Of a stretch of 64,000 nt of DNA, positions 1-10,329 are shown in pieces. The notes beneath the pieces are model-generated. The model saw only the letters and a list, made by a program, of their open reading frames with translations, did no database searches and was not told where the DNA came from. The DNA is from Thelonectria olida (lineage: Eukaryota; Ascomycota; Sordariomycetes; Hypocreales; Nectriaceae). The translations under genes and the position numbers were made by a program. How positions within the stretch are numbered: the first letter of the stretch is position 1; every line of letters starts with the position of its first letter. The DNA lies in NCBI GenBank assembly GCA_020736575.1, contig JAGPYM010000053.1, forward strand, positions 104,680 to 168,679, read 5' to 3'.

Positions 1-2820
1 CTCTGTTGTTGTTGTTGGTGTTGTTGCTAGTTTGGGGAGCGTCTTTCATGGTGGTGTACTCTGACCCTAAATCACTCGGGACCGTGCTGCCTTTCTGACT
101 CTTGCCATTGGGGTTCATCATGCTCTGATCTCGCAGGCCCTGTATCTGCCCGTCCCAGGACTGCAGACTCCTAAATGGACGGCCCACGTTGATCTTGAAC
201 GGGGGCATTTGGGTCACATTGCGCGTGGCCTTCAGAGGATCCGCCACATTGGCCAGGGACTCGCCCAAGACCTCAGTCGCATCCTCTTCCCCTTTCGTGA
301 CACCCGCCTCAGAGTAAATCCCATCCAGGATAGCAGCATCCAGACTCTGCTCAAACTTGGTGAAGAAGGGCCTTTCAAAGGGATAAAAGGTCGTTGTAAA
401 GGGGCCATATTTGTGCAGAGCCTTCATCAGTGGATCGGCAAATTTGTCAATGTGAATTGAATACTCGATCTTGTGGCACATCCAGGATGGATACTTGAGG
501 TCGGGGACCTGGCCGATGTCACCTCTGTAGTTCACGCGGTGGTTGCCGTCACGGACGATTTGAGAGACGAGGAAGGCCTGCAGCTCAGGGCCGAGTCCGT
601 TCTTGCGACGATATGCGTTTTCCTTCATGATGAGGCTCTGCCATGCTTTCTCGTACCTGCAAATGTCAGTTAGCTATGCTTGCCTTGGTACATGTACAGA
701 CTCTCGTATACTTTGTAGTCGTTGGCGAAAATGTAGGTCTTGTAGTGATTGAACGGCGATGTTCCGATCTAAAACTCGAGTGTTCGTTAGCATGAGACAA
801 TTCTCGCAATGTTTGCATTATGAAGTAGCACTTGCATGAAGGAGATCCTTTTGCATTTTCTCCAAATGCTTTAGCTGGATGACCGTAACCTCTCGGTTGC
901 CCGCCATTTTCTTGCGGACATCCTCAACGAGCTCTTTGAAAGCTTTCCTCGTCTCGTCGGGGTTGGCAGTGGGAAAGTCTTTGGCGACTCGAGTTCTAAA
1001 CTCTGCCGTATCCTCCGTGTGAAGCAGGAGCAGGGGGATGACCGGATCAATATACCGGTTCCAACCCTTGTCTACTTCGAGGCTTCTGATGGCCTCCATA
1101 CGAAGGGCGTACCACGAGTCGGGGGACAGGCCCCAGGTAGACTTCAACATGTCTAACCTGAACGGCCGTCCGACGGCATTCCTCGCCCAGAACGACTGCC
1201 GGTCTGTAAAAGCAGCGTTTCTCCTACTCGCGCCACCATCCATGGGCTTTTTCTCCCACGACTGTATGTTCTTTGCTTTATCTGCCGTGGAATTCCTTTC
1301 CTTCGCCGTCTTGTAGAGCTCGACGTCCATGTTGGCCCATTTCCAGACGGTGTTGTGCCAGATGTACACCTCATCGCATCCTTCCGGGAGCGGCGCGCAT
1401 TTCGCCAGTATGCCCGACACGGCGGCGGGCTTGAGCTTGATATAGAGGCCGTCTGCGGGCGAGAACGCGTCCTTGAAGGGCTCGTCGAAATGGAACGCGT
1501 AGCCCAGGTGGTCCTGGTCCCCGTAGCTGATCTTCTCGTATTTCCCAAACGGCGTGCCATCCACTGTCGTGCCATCCGCCGTCGTGAGTTGTCTCTTCAC
1601 AAACTCGGCAAAGTCCTTGTCGGGCACGTACCTGTCCATCATGTCGTAGAGGATGTTGACGTTTCCGTTGACCGGGATCGGCAAGTCGACCTTCTCCATG
1701 GGCACCACGGTCTGCTGCGTCTTGGTGCCAGTGCCGGTGGGCTTGGTCTGGGTCTTGGACGATGGGAGATTTTGAATGCCATACGCCATGACATCCTTTT
1801 GGTACCCTTCCAGCAGGCATGCCTGCGGCGGATTGTCAAACTTGGCAGCCCCTTCTAGGTGAAGCAGCTGCATCCACCACTTCTCCGGCACGAAGCGCAG
1901 CTCGACCTTTTCGCCCTGCAAGAACTGCACTGCGACGAAGCGCTGCGGTAAGGGCGTGTGCGCCTCGACCGACGTCGGGTCGGCGAGCCTCCAAAAGTAG
2001 TGCGTCTTTTTATCCTCTACCGCGCCCCATCCCTCAGGTTTGAGGTCGTCTTGCTTTTGTGTGACGCGGGCGGGTTCTTCGATTCCTGGAGGAAGTTGGC
2101 TAGCGTCGCACTCTTCGACTTTCCATGATGGCGGTGGCTCGGTGTCGACCAAGCCTTCTTCGTCTTCGTCGATGATCTTATTTTTGTTTTTGGCATGGCC
2201 TTCTTTATCTGGGATGACCTCTCGCTGGCTAAGAAAGTTCATGCTGGCTGTGGTAGGAGAAGAATTCGTTGTAGATGAGGAGACTACAGTCAAGCATTGC
2301 TCAGATGGCCCAGGGAAGGATTGGCCGTGGCTTAAATCACTTGTCATCGGAGCAACTATCTCTTGTCGGTCTGCATGCTCAAATCAGATAGATTAGTGTC
2401 CACGTCCATCTTTTGAAAGCCGAGGAACGCGTCCATGATTTCCTGACATTTGCGCGCGCCGCTCCGGTCGCCCATGGCGGCCTTGACTCTTCCCGTATTG
2501 ACCAGCTTCATGTCAGAGCCCGCATCGGGCTTTTCTGGCTTTCCACCCGGGTCTGCAGAGCCTGGTTTCTTCGAGTTTTTTGGCTGATGACCAAAGATGT
2601 GATCAACCCATACCTGAGAATCGCCAACTAAGCGGATGTGGTAGCCCTTCAGGAGCTTTTCCCTCTTTGATGAGGTTTGAATGGGCTTCTCCTTGAAAAA
2701 CTCGATGCTGCTATTTACGGCCGCGAGATCTTGGTCTGCGAATTCCGAGCTGAGCCAGAGAAATTGCATTTGATCAAACGGCAGCTTCAAGGGACCGACA
2801 ACTGGCATCTCACCCCCCAT
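1..2820 (-). CDS. Unrecognised large fungal protein, 3' end beyond the window
   Basis: Four exons can be proposed: 2448-2820, 836-2370, 698-768 and 1-656, the last continuing off the left edge. The reading frame then runs through at least 878 codons. The 77-nt intron 2371-2447 (GTCAGG...GCATGCAG, ACTAAT branch) removes the stop and frame change between two long open frames. The intron 769-835 appears to be GC-AG type (GCAAGT donor, GCTAAC branch). The third intron, 657-697, is only 41 nt. Without these introns the frame is broken three times, so the model rests on frame logic. The protein is hydrophilic and lacks a signal peptide or membrane segment. It has an acidic Ser-rich N-terminal region, and the visible end is Asn-rich because of a GTT/TTG repeat at the left edge. 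I recognise no domain and assign no function. The start at 2820 is the first ATG of the open frame and could lie further upstream. Confidence 0.6.
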
Positions 2821-3139
2821 CGGAAGAGGCCTAGAGACACGCGGATGAGTTTCTTAACGAGAACATTACATCCTTTGCTTTGCATGTGAGACATTGAAAA
2901 ACACAAATGCAGTCCAAAATCATGTTGCCCCTCCTTTGGAGTTTTGAACTCGCAGGAGGCCCGAAATGGCCCCTGTCCCTGTAGGTCCTAGGTTATGAAC
3001 GAATACATGACGGGAGTCAAAGGGTCAACTCTTAGGATAGCGCTAGTTGAGGCCTGGACCCCGAATGGTGGTGCCATCCAAGCTGGCAAATAACATGGAT
3101 GCGCTTTAATAGTCTTATGAGATCCAGGTGCGAGTACAC
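2821..3139. other. Intergenic, nothing recognised
   Basis: This 319-bp stretch lies upstream of the minus-strand gene to its left and downstream of the phospholipase gene. It presumably holds the promoter of the former. I see no conserved motif, RNA gene or coding frame. Confidence 0.5.
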
Positions 3140-5134
3140 CTAACACACCAAGGCCATAAAGGCTGTAATTCCAACAGCCGTTGTCAGCGCCCAGCTGGGC
3201 CTCACCATCGCAATGCCTGCACTATCTTTTGCCTCCTGGCTCTCTCCGATGATATACCCAGGATTGTAGCTCTCAACAGCAGTATTATTGCTCGTTCCGT
3301 CCCAACAGTACCGAGTGAAGCAACGCTCGCACGCCTCAGGAACTGTCTCGTTGGCTTTCCACCAGCTCCGACTCAGTATCGCACAGGCAACGCAGACGGG
3401 CCACTGCTCATCTACGGTGCCATTTCCCTGCGTGGCAGCGTCCAAACCGTTTTGGATAATGGCGTCACGTTGGTCAATGGGATACGACATGTCAAACGTC
3501 GAGACATTGCTATGCGCCGTATAGGGCGCGTTGGGGATGTAGAAGATGAGGGGAGGCACAGATTGATCGTCAGACAAGGTGAAGTTGTCGGCATCGCAGC
3601 CGAAGAGCGTGGGGCGCTGGTTGAGACGCTGGTTGATAAACGTCTCGGCCGAGGGAACTGACGGAAAGAGCGTGCCGTTGCCAATGCTCGTACCAACGCG
3701 GTCGTACGTGGCACGAAGCGCTGTGCCATTGGGCCAATGCGTGTCCGTGTCGGCCGACGAGTCGACAGCAAAGATGATGTCGACGTGGCGCACCGGCTGG
3801 ATGAGCGGATGCAGGGGGATGTTCTGCAGGTCCTCACCACCGTCGACAAGGGTAAGCTGAGACTCGTTGGCGTTGACGCTTCTGCGAGTAGGGTTCCAGG
3901 CGAAGAACGGGTTGGGCGTGTACTGGGCAATGTCCTCGTCATCTTCGTCCAGCCCATTCAAGATGGCCTCGAGGGCTCTGGTCACAAAGGACGGGATGTT
4001 GTCCAGGGACGTGATGTTCTGTAGGAGGAACTGGTTGAACAGCGATGAAGACGTGCCCATGACGAAGCCTATCTGGTCGAAGCCGCGTACGCAGTTGGCG
4101 CCAGAACGGACAGTGCCGTTTGAAAAGTTGGACGCCAGGTAGCGAAGGGGCGCGAAGCCATATGTCGTCGGGTCCCATGTCCCGAGCTCATAGGGGTTGA
4201 ACTCGTAGACAGTTGCGTTGAGGGAGATGACGCGCTCACCAGGGGCGCGACCGTCGGCGACGAGGATGGGGAACGGAGTCGAAGAGTCCTTGAAGTTGGG
4301 CGTGTCGGCGATGGACGAGAATGTGTAGGCCGGGCCGCCTTCGGAAGCGTTGACGAGATGGTACGACAGGCCGCGACCCCAGTAGTCGGTAATCGAGGTA
4401 TTCCAGCCCGAGGCCTTTTTGGCGACGGCCTCGCCGATTTGGGTCCAGTAGTCAACCGTGTTCAAGACGCCAATGCCTGATTCCTTGGGCCCCTCAAAGA
4501 TGGAGCGGTCGAATCGCCAAATGGCCGAGTCTTTGTCGCCCTGCTGTAGATCCGGGACCGTGGTGAAATTATTCGCAAACATGGACCCGACGAGCCAACC
4601 GCCGCCAGAAAGACCAGCAAGGTAGGTAGAGGCCTGCAGCAGGCCACTGATGGGGCCGGACTCGTTGTTGCGCGAGTCTGCGGCTGAGAGGAAGCCCGCG
4701 CCGTTCATAAGCGCGCGGTAGCCGCCGCCCGAGACGGCCACGGCGACATTGGGTAGGGCTGAGGAGTTGTCTTGGACGAGACCGATGTAGGCCTTGGCGT
4801 CGAAGTTGGGAATGTTGGCGCGAGAGAGGAGAGTGCGAAGCGGATCAACCGTCTTGTTCCGGCGGAGGCGGAGCCAGGCCACTTCTTGATCTGAGAGCCC
4901 ATCGGACAGCCGGATCTCAGGACGCGTTGAGGGGCAATCGACTACCTTGGGAGCATAGTCACCACTGGGTGAGTCGGGCAAGGCCCGGATGTCGACGGCG
5001 ACGGCGGCCGGAGGGGCCGGAGGGGCCGGAGGGGCCGGAGCAGCGAGTGGGGCCGGAGCTAGAGATGAATGCGCTAGCCCCGGCGTCGCAGCCCAAAAAG
5101 CAAAGCATAATATGCAATGGGAGAGCCTAGACAT
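3140..5134 (-). CDS. Secreted lysophospholipase (phospholipase B family)
   Basis: Single-exon, 664-residue protein of the PLA2_B/lysophospholipase family, which removes fatty acyl chains from phospholipids and lysophospholipids. The oxyanion-hole motif SGGGYRA is at about residues 135-141. The nucleophile serine is in GLSGG at about 174-178. The catalytic aspartate is in VDGGEDLQN near residue 430, the usual family order. A hydrophobic N-terminus of about 22 residues is a signal peptide. It is followed by a Pro/Ala-rich linker encoded by a 9-bp repeat. Many N-x-S/T sites suggest heavy glycosylation. The hydrophobic C-terminus (about the last 18 residues, ending MALVC) fits a GPI-anchor signal, so the enzyme is probably at the cell surface. 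Length and motifs are complete and nothing looks broken. No link to the neighbouring genes is apparent. Confidence 0.92.
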   Translation of the reverse strand: MSRLSHCILCFAFWAATPGLAHSSLAPAPLAAPAPPAPPAPPAAVAVDIRALPDSPSGDYAPKVVDCPSTRPEIRLSDGLSDQEVAWLRLRRNKTVDPLRTLLSRANIPNFDAKAYIGLVQDNSSALPNVAVAVSGGGYRALMNGAGFLSAADSRNNESGPISGLLQASTYLAGLSGGGWLVGSMFANNFTTVPDLQQGDKDSAIWRFDRSIFEGPKESGIGVLNTVDYWTQIGEAVAKKASGWNTSITDYWGRGLSYHLVNASEGGPAYTFSSIADTPNFKDSSTPFPILVADGRAPGERVISLNATVYEFNPYELGTWDPTTYGFAPLRYLASNFSNGTVRSGANCVRGFDQIGFVMGTSSSLFNQFLLQNITSLDNIPSFVTRALEAILNGLDEDDEDIAQYTPNPFFAWNPTRRSVNANESQLTLVDGGEDLQNIPLHPLIQPVRHVDIIFAVDSSADTDTHWPNGTALRATYDRVGTSIGNGTLFPSVPSAETFINQRLNQRPTLFGCDADNFTLSDDQSVPPLIFYIPNAPYTAHSNVSTFDMSYPIDQRDAIIQNGLDAATQGNGTVDEQWPVCVACAILSRSWWKANETVPEACERCFTRYCWDGTSNNTAVESYNPGYIIGESQEAKDSAGIAMVRPSWALTTAVGITAFMALVC
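5009..5040. repeat. 9-bp tandem repeat GGGGCCGGA inside the phospholipase gene
   Basis: About three and a half copies of GGGGCCGGA on the plus strand encode the APP repeat in the linker just after the signal peptide of the minus-strand lysophospholipase. Because the unit is 9 bp, copy-number change keeps the frame, so the linker length could vary between strains. Confidence 0.85.
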
Positions 5135-6586
5135 TCTAAGCGATTAGATATTTGGTATTGATATGAGATGAAACGGGAAGTCGAGTTGAATATGTAGTCT
5201 AGTAATCATTCAATAATGTGAAGGAAGTTCTCAATGACGACATATAAGTTATCCTTGTTTATGAGTCTCGGATGCGTCGGTAACGTTACCTAGTGCACAC
5301 CTCGGTTTCACATTGGTGTGATCGTAGAGGTACCCGAGCCGATGACCCGAGAGACTAAAAATGATTCGCCAATAAAGGTGGGCTGACTGATGACAACACC
5401 CAGGACGACAGTAACTGGACGCTGAGACGGGCTATTATTAGTATTATCTTTTTTTGCAAGGGTTAGTGATAGCGCCAATGACGTATTGGTTGGTTGCCGC
5501 CGGGCAGTCTAGGATTGAACTTATGGATATGAAGGTTCAGCAAACCGTGACTGACATGGCTCACTCAATATGGTCGGCACCGTCGGCAGTGGCTGCTCGT
5601 GATAATGAAGTTGCACGTATCGCTCCATGGGGGCAAAACTTTCAGTCAGGACAGATATTATGCTCTTATAACTGATGTAGAGGACGACGGGATAAGGACT
5701 GGGGAAACTATGACCTAGCAGTAACATGTTAGCAAACCAGCATAGAAGTTTCTAAGAAGATGGTCTAGGCAGTTGGGCGAGTCGTCTGGAAGTTAGGCCT
5801 AGTAGTTGCGGGAGTTGGGGTAAGCAAGAGCGAGTAGCACGTAGTATTGTCACAAAAGGCGAACGTCCCTTGTGAGACCTAGGGATGCCCCCTAAGGGCT
5901 CTCATTGCACAGATGCAAATTATCCAGATGAGGTATAAGCATGATAGAGACCAGTTGAACAAGAAGGTCGAGCCAGAACGTCACGAGTGGAAAACGTACA
6001 GTTGTACCTGAATTAGAAGAGCTAATATTTGCCCATCAGACACCCGATTAAAGTCCTCAAACATCAATAGATGGTGCCATTTCTACAAAGAAACGAGCAT
6101 GATCCCCGAGCAGATCCAGCCTACCATGACACCCCGTCTGCACATGCAGGGCTTCTTTCGCCTTCTGGAAGCCAACACCCTTCTACTGGAATCTCTTATG
6201 ATCCCAGCGATGACGTCTCACATGTTGATGCAGCGAGCTCTAGAATGACTCAATAACGGATCATCACTCGACTTTTCAACCCCAAACCGTGCTATGGAAG
6301 AATGACTTGCACAGGACTCATAGAAGAATACAGAGTTATAAATAGCTTGTGAGAAGCTGCTCCTCAAGACTGCAAATGCATACTATGATTATTATCGTGG
6401 TTATATGAGCTAGCCTAAGTAAGACTGAGATTGGTATTTCTGTCTTGTTAAAGTCTATCTTACAAATCGCTGCATTATCTAGGTTCGTGGCGCAGGTAAA
6501 AAATTTGCTGCATTCTGTTTTCAAAACTTAGCCAGGTGGCAGCCTTGGAACTATGACTCACGAGAGATTAAAATTTTCAGTGGCAT
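5135..6586. other. 1.45-kb intergenic region with phospholipase promoter
   Basis: No convincing gene is seen; the longest frames are about 60-75 codons with no protein-like composition. A perfect 12-bp palindrome GGTAACGTTACC lies at 5279-5290, about 145 bp upstream of the phospholipase ATG, and could be a regulator site. Two poly-T/AT stretches occur near 5435-5455. The right end leads into the TATA box of the next gene. Confidence 0.5.
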
Positions 6587-6594
6587 TATATAAA
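6587..6594 (+). promoter_or_regulatory. TATA box (TATATAAA) of the F-box-like gene
   Basis: A perfect TATATAAA lies about 150 bp upstream of the ATG at 6745. It argues that the open frame beginning at 6553, which contains this TATA box, is not translated that far up, and that 6745 is the real start. Confidence 0.6.
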
Positions 6595-6744
6595 TGCAGT
6601 CTTGTTCGTCCACCCCGCCCTGGCCATCTTTTCTCAATATCACACACATCAAAGTCACCGACACACCTCAGCCCACCAGCGGATCTGCTTCAACTACGAT
6701 ATACATTCGACGAAGCCAGAAGCCAGCCTTCAAAATACGACAAC

Positions 6745-8286
6745 ATGGACCCCTTTGCCAAGCTTGCGCCAGAGATCCGGGTTGAAATCATCATCAAAAT
6801 CGAGTCGCAGACAAGCATCATGGATCTCATCCGCGCATCCCCAGTAATGTGCTCACAGTACGTCAGCTGCAAGAAGAGTATCACACGACAAATATTGACA
6901 AACATCATCTCAGGTCCCCTCCATGAAGATCTTTTGCAGGATGCTCTAGGAATTCTACACTTTCCTTCCAATGACAATGTTTCTATACGTCGTCATATTG
7001 CACAGTGGACAGCCAAGGGAATCCCAGATCCCTTCAGACAATCATGCCACGACCACGATACGATCTTGAAGCTCCATCGCATCTTCTCACGGATCATCAT
7101 GTTCATCGAGGACTACGTTTCAAAGGCAACAGACCCATTCCCGCCTCGAGCGTACCTTGCGCTTCCACCGATTGCGTCGGGGAGCGACAGGCTTTTCAAG
7201 GGCCATACGGTTGGCATCAAGCCAGTCTCTTTCAATGCTTTGACCGCCTCGGAAAGGGATCGCTTCCTTGGAACCTTTCTTAGGTATGAAATGCTCTGCA
7301 AGGTGTATAACCCACCAGTCTGGAACATTATCAAGGATACCCACTATGCCCATCTGCTTTCAGAAGCACACGAGAAGTTGCTTCCTACGGAGCTCAAGGC
7401 ATTGCAATGCGTTCGTGAATACGTAAAAGCTGTTTACGGCGCGGTCTTCTCTCATTTACAGGACGCTTGGCTGCCAGATCGACCTGTCGCCTCTCCCTCA
7501 GAGCCCTTCAGCACGAAAGGGTTGTTGCCTCGTACCAAATATGGATTACTCTATCCTGACACTGTGTACTTCAGTGCAGTCGATTACTTCAAAACTGTGA
7601 ATGACACATCCTCGTATCGACTGGCAGACATCCTCCCCTGTCTTGGATTTGACCTTCTCACACACATACTCGTATCATTCAACAAAGATGGTAGATATGG
7701 CCAATACCTCAAGACTTGGTTATATGCCTTCACAAAACAACTCGGTTCGTACTGTAGTCCTTGGAGTTTCGGAGAACATTTCTTCTCACGGTATGAGAAG
7801 TCGATTGCTTTCGATTCGGCCATCTTCTTTAGGGGACTGCAGCAAGAATCATGTCGAAATCGGTCCGCGACCCTTCAGCTGCATAGGCATAGGCAATCTT
7901 ACTGGCAAGCCATAAACGATCGGGATCCGTGGGCACGTCAGCAAAATCAGCACGAGCTTCAGCTTATGATATACCGTCAGCGAGCGTGGGGCTTTTTCGA
8001 CGACACGAGACTGTATCCCGACACGGCAAAACACTTCCCGACAATAGATGATCTGGACGAACAGGAACGGATTGCAGGCAAGTCAATGGCTCCATGCTAT
8101 GAACGCAGCCGACGAAGATCACAACGGTGGCAGGACTGGTACTCGGGACGATGTATTGAGAGTCCCCTGGATGAGGAAAGACAAGAACCCCTTCGAGAAG
8201 TAGAGGCGGTGGAAGATAACTACGATGACCTTCCACGGTTCTTTGGGAAGCCGAGCCCTGGTAAGATAAGTACATTTTGGCGATGA
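6745..8286 (+). CDS. F-box-like fungal protein
   Basis: Single-exon, 513-residue protein starting MDPFAKLAPEIRVEI. The open frame begins earlier, at 6553, but that extension contains the TATA box and a low-quality leader, so the ATG at 6745 is chosen. The first 40-50 residues match the fungal F-box pattern: a leading aspartate and proline, then L-P-E-I-like and a hydrophobic helix with a following leucine/serine-rich segment. F-box proteins bind Skp1 in SCF ubiquitin ligases and recruit targets through their C-terminal part. Here the rest is a helical, aromatic-rich region with no repeat family that I recognise. The tail is rich in Arg/Gln and acidic residues. Without a profile search the F-box call is probable rather than certain, and the target is unknown. 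Confidence 0.65.
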   Translation: MDPFAKLAPEIRVEIIIKIESQTSIMDLIRASPVMCSQYVSCKKSITRQILTNIISGPLHEDLLQDALGILHFPSNDNVSIRRHIAQWTAKGIPDPFRQSCHDHDTILKLHRIFSRIIMFIEDYVSKATDPFPPRAYLALPPIASGSDRLFKGHTVGIKPVSFNALTASERDRFLGTFLRYEMLCKVYNPPVWNIIKDTHYAHLLSEAHEKLLPTELKALQCVREYVKAVYGAVFSHLQDAWLPDRPVASPSEPFSTKGLLPRTKYGLLYPDTVYFSAVDYFKTVNDTSSYRLADILPCLGFDLLTHILVSFNKDGRYGQYLKTWLYAFTKQLGSYCSPWSFGEHFFSRYEKSIAFDSAIFFRGLQQESCRNRSATLQLHRHRQSYWQAINDRDPWARQQNQHELQLMIYRQRAWGFFDDTRLYPDTAKHFPTIDDLDEQERIAGKSMAPCYERSRRRSQRWQDWYSGRCIESPLDEERQEPLREVEAVEDNYDDLPRFFGKPSPGKISTFWR

Positions 8287-8901
8287 GACCGCGCTGCATG
8301 AGCAGGAACGGAAACAGGATTTGGTAGGAGCAGAGTCGAGTACTTGAGTTCGTGCTTCCCAGTCGCCAACGTGTTCCGGTTAACAAAACCTGTTTAGAGT
8401 TCTCCGTTCTCCATCCCAGCTAGTCGAGCACGAGAGCAGCATGCCCTGCCGCTGTGCCCGCTCCACCACCAGCTCGTGCTGCCCGGTCGGGAGATCTTCG
8501 CCACGGAGCGTATGACCTTGATCTCGTCTGGCCAATGGGCAGATATTCCTCAAGCCCTTCTAACCCTTTCCGCCTCAGCTAAGCGACCACCACGGCTCTA
8601 ACAGTCGGTCAACCGGGCTTTCTGCCTCACAACTCCGACTATGACCACAATCCGACAATACCGCAAAAGCACCAACATGGTCCTCTTCGGAGGGCCCGAG
8701 AAGGCGTTGGCAGCAAAGCTAGCGCCCTGTATTAAAAGTCATGAGAGTGCTCCGAAGTCAATGATGGGAAACCTGAAGGCAAACTGCAACACCGTGAGAT
8801 TAGGGACTCAGGATTAAGAAGGGCTCTCTGGATGTAAAGTCAGGCTGGGATTTATATTGGTACTCACGATGTGATATGCAACTATAGCAAAACGCGCGAA
8901 A
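8287..8901. other. Intergenic, convergent 3' ends
   Basis: Two genes converge on this 615-bp stretch. It is moderately GC-rich but has no long open frame and no recognisable motif. Confidence 0.5.
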
Positions 8902-9927
8902 TTATAACCCTATTCTCACAGCCTCTCGTTCCAGAGCTGCCCTCATCCTTTCGTGATCAGCCATCATTTTATCCATTACCTTGTCATACACAACCTTTGC
9001 CTTCTTGGATATTTCTCTAACTGTTCCGTCATAGTCAACATCATCATGCCAGATTTCCCAGAACTCCATCATATTCCCGGTAATCACATCTTCTATTTCA
9101 TCACGCTGCTCCCTGAATTCCTCATAGTCCAAGAAAAAGCGATCATCTGCAAGCCACCGATCATACAAAACAGTGTCAACTCCATCATCCAATTCGCAAA
9201 AGAAGTCAAAGTTAACACATTCGGGACGTCCATCCAGATAGTTGACTCTTACCACATCGTCGTCAACAATCGTTGTATGTATGCAATCATAGAAAAGTGT
9301 ATGCGCAATCCAGTCGAGGGGAGCTCTCGCTCCAAAGGTTCGTGCAAAAGATGCCAAGTAGACGCCAACTTCCCACGAGCCAGAAGAATGACCGATAGCT
9401 TTGAGTTCCGTCCCGATGTCGCGTCTTAACTGTGCAGTTGATTTGGATTGAGGTTCAGGGCCAAAGTGTTCTCCGCGTTGAAGCCCACGGGAGATCAACG
9501 TCTGCAACGAGACTTCATGAATCACAAACTCCTTGGGTATAGCCCATTCAAAGACAATTTCGTGACGAAACTTATTGGCTTCCAGGATTCCGCACTCCTC
9601 TGCCAAGGGAATTGCAGCATGGATCTGAGTAGGTGTCTCATCTCTCCTCTCGAGAACCTCGATAAACGCGACCCAAATGTCTGCCGGGGAGTCGCCGTTC
9701 ACATAGCATTTGTCAAAGGCACGCTTGACTGTGTCGATGATGCGATTGCTGACCGAGACCAAGGCCGTGGGCTCCCGATTCCAGCTTTTTGAATGGTTTC
9801 GGAACTCAGCGAGAAGCTCTGTGCGGGTTAATGGATCTCCTATTGGCCCCTTGGCTGAGGTGAGTGGTCCAGCGCTGCTGGGAGAATATGCTCGGGTATA
9901 AATCGTATGTTCAGCCATGGAGCTCAA
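8902..9927 (-). CDS. DUF7587-like fungal protein
   Basis: Single exon, 341 residues. The N-terminal third (an opening Y-T-R-A-Y segment, then a Trp-Asn-Arg-Glu-Pro followed by a Val-Ser-Val-Ser stretch and a helical Ala/Phe segment) resembles the DUF7587 domain common in fungal proteins of unknown function, which often has an ADP-ribosyltransferase-like layout. That link is from memory and is tentative. The rest is acidic and rich in aromatic residues, ending in a charged helical tail of about 40 residues. There is no signal peptide or membrane segment. A second in-frame ATG at 9918 is an alternative start. No functional connection with the sugar transporter next door is evident. Confidence 0.55.
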   Translation of the reverse strand: MSSMAEHTIYTRAYSPSSAGPLTSAKGPIGDPLTRTELLAEFRNHSKSWNREPTALVSVSNRIIDTVKRAFDKCYVNGDSPADIWVAFIEVLERRDETPTQIHAAIPLAEECGILEANKFRHEIVFEWAIPKEFVIHEVSLQTLISRGLQRGEHFGPEPQSKSTAQLRRDIGTELKAIGHSSGSWEVGVYLASFARTFGARAPLDWIAHTLFYDCIHTTIVDDDVVRVNYLDGRPECVNFDFFCELDDGVDTVLYDRWLADDRFFLDYEEFREQRDEIEDVITGNMMEFWEIWHDDVDYDGTVREISKKAKVVYDKVMDKMMADHERMRAALEREAVRIGL

Positions 9928-10329
9928 CTATCTGGCACACTATAGGCAGTACTCGAGCTGTTGTGATATGTTGCGGTATGTTTACTCTGGAGTTCTTGTG
10001 CCAGAAGCGGGTAAAGATTCGTCGCAGCGCCAGGTGCTTGTATTCTAAATGAGTAATGCTAGGGGCATATATATTTGTCGGACGTACGAGGGATTTGCGT
10101 GTGGTCCGATTCGGTTATAATGATCGTGAGGTCAGATAGATGATGCCATGGACCTAATGAGAGGCTAGTCAATTGATCAGAAGGATATTTGATTATCCCG
10201 TTCAAAGCGATGATGGTGATGATGATGTGTTTGAGGAAGCGGATTTCCCAGATTTCCCCTCTTTTCTACGTCACATGCAGGCTCTAGCCTATTTCGTCCT
10301 CACAGCCTGACAATATTAATTATTTTCCC
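9928..10329. other. Intergenic, nothing recognised
   Basis: This 402-bp stretch between the ATG of the minus-strand DUF7587-like gene and the stop of the transporter presumably holds the former's promoter. A short GAT-repeat tract lies near 10208-10226. No gene was found. Confidence 0.5.

Noticed and set aside
1355..1858. 167-codon plus-strand frame
   Set aside because: Antisense to the long minus-strand exon, which has better protein-like composition and consistent introns.
3128..3661. 177-codon plus-strand frame over the phospholipase
   Set aside because: Antisense shadow of the lysophospholipase C-terminal part.
6553..6744. N-terminal extension of the F-box-like frame
   Set aside because: It contains a perfect TATA box and reads like leader sequence; the start at 6745 is preferred.
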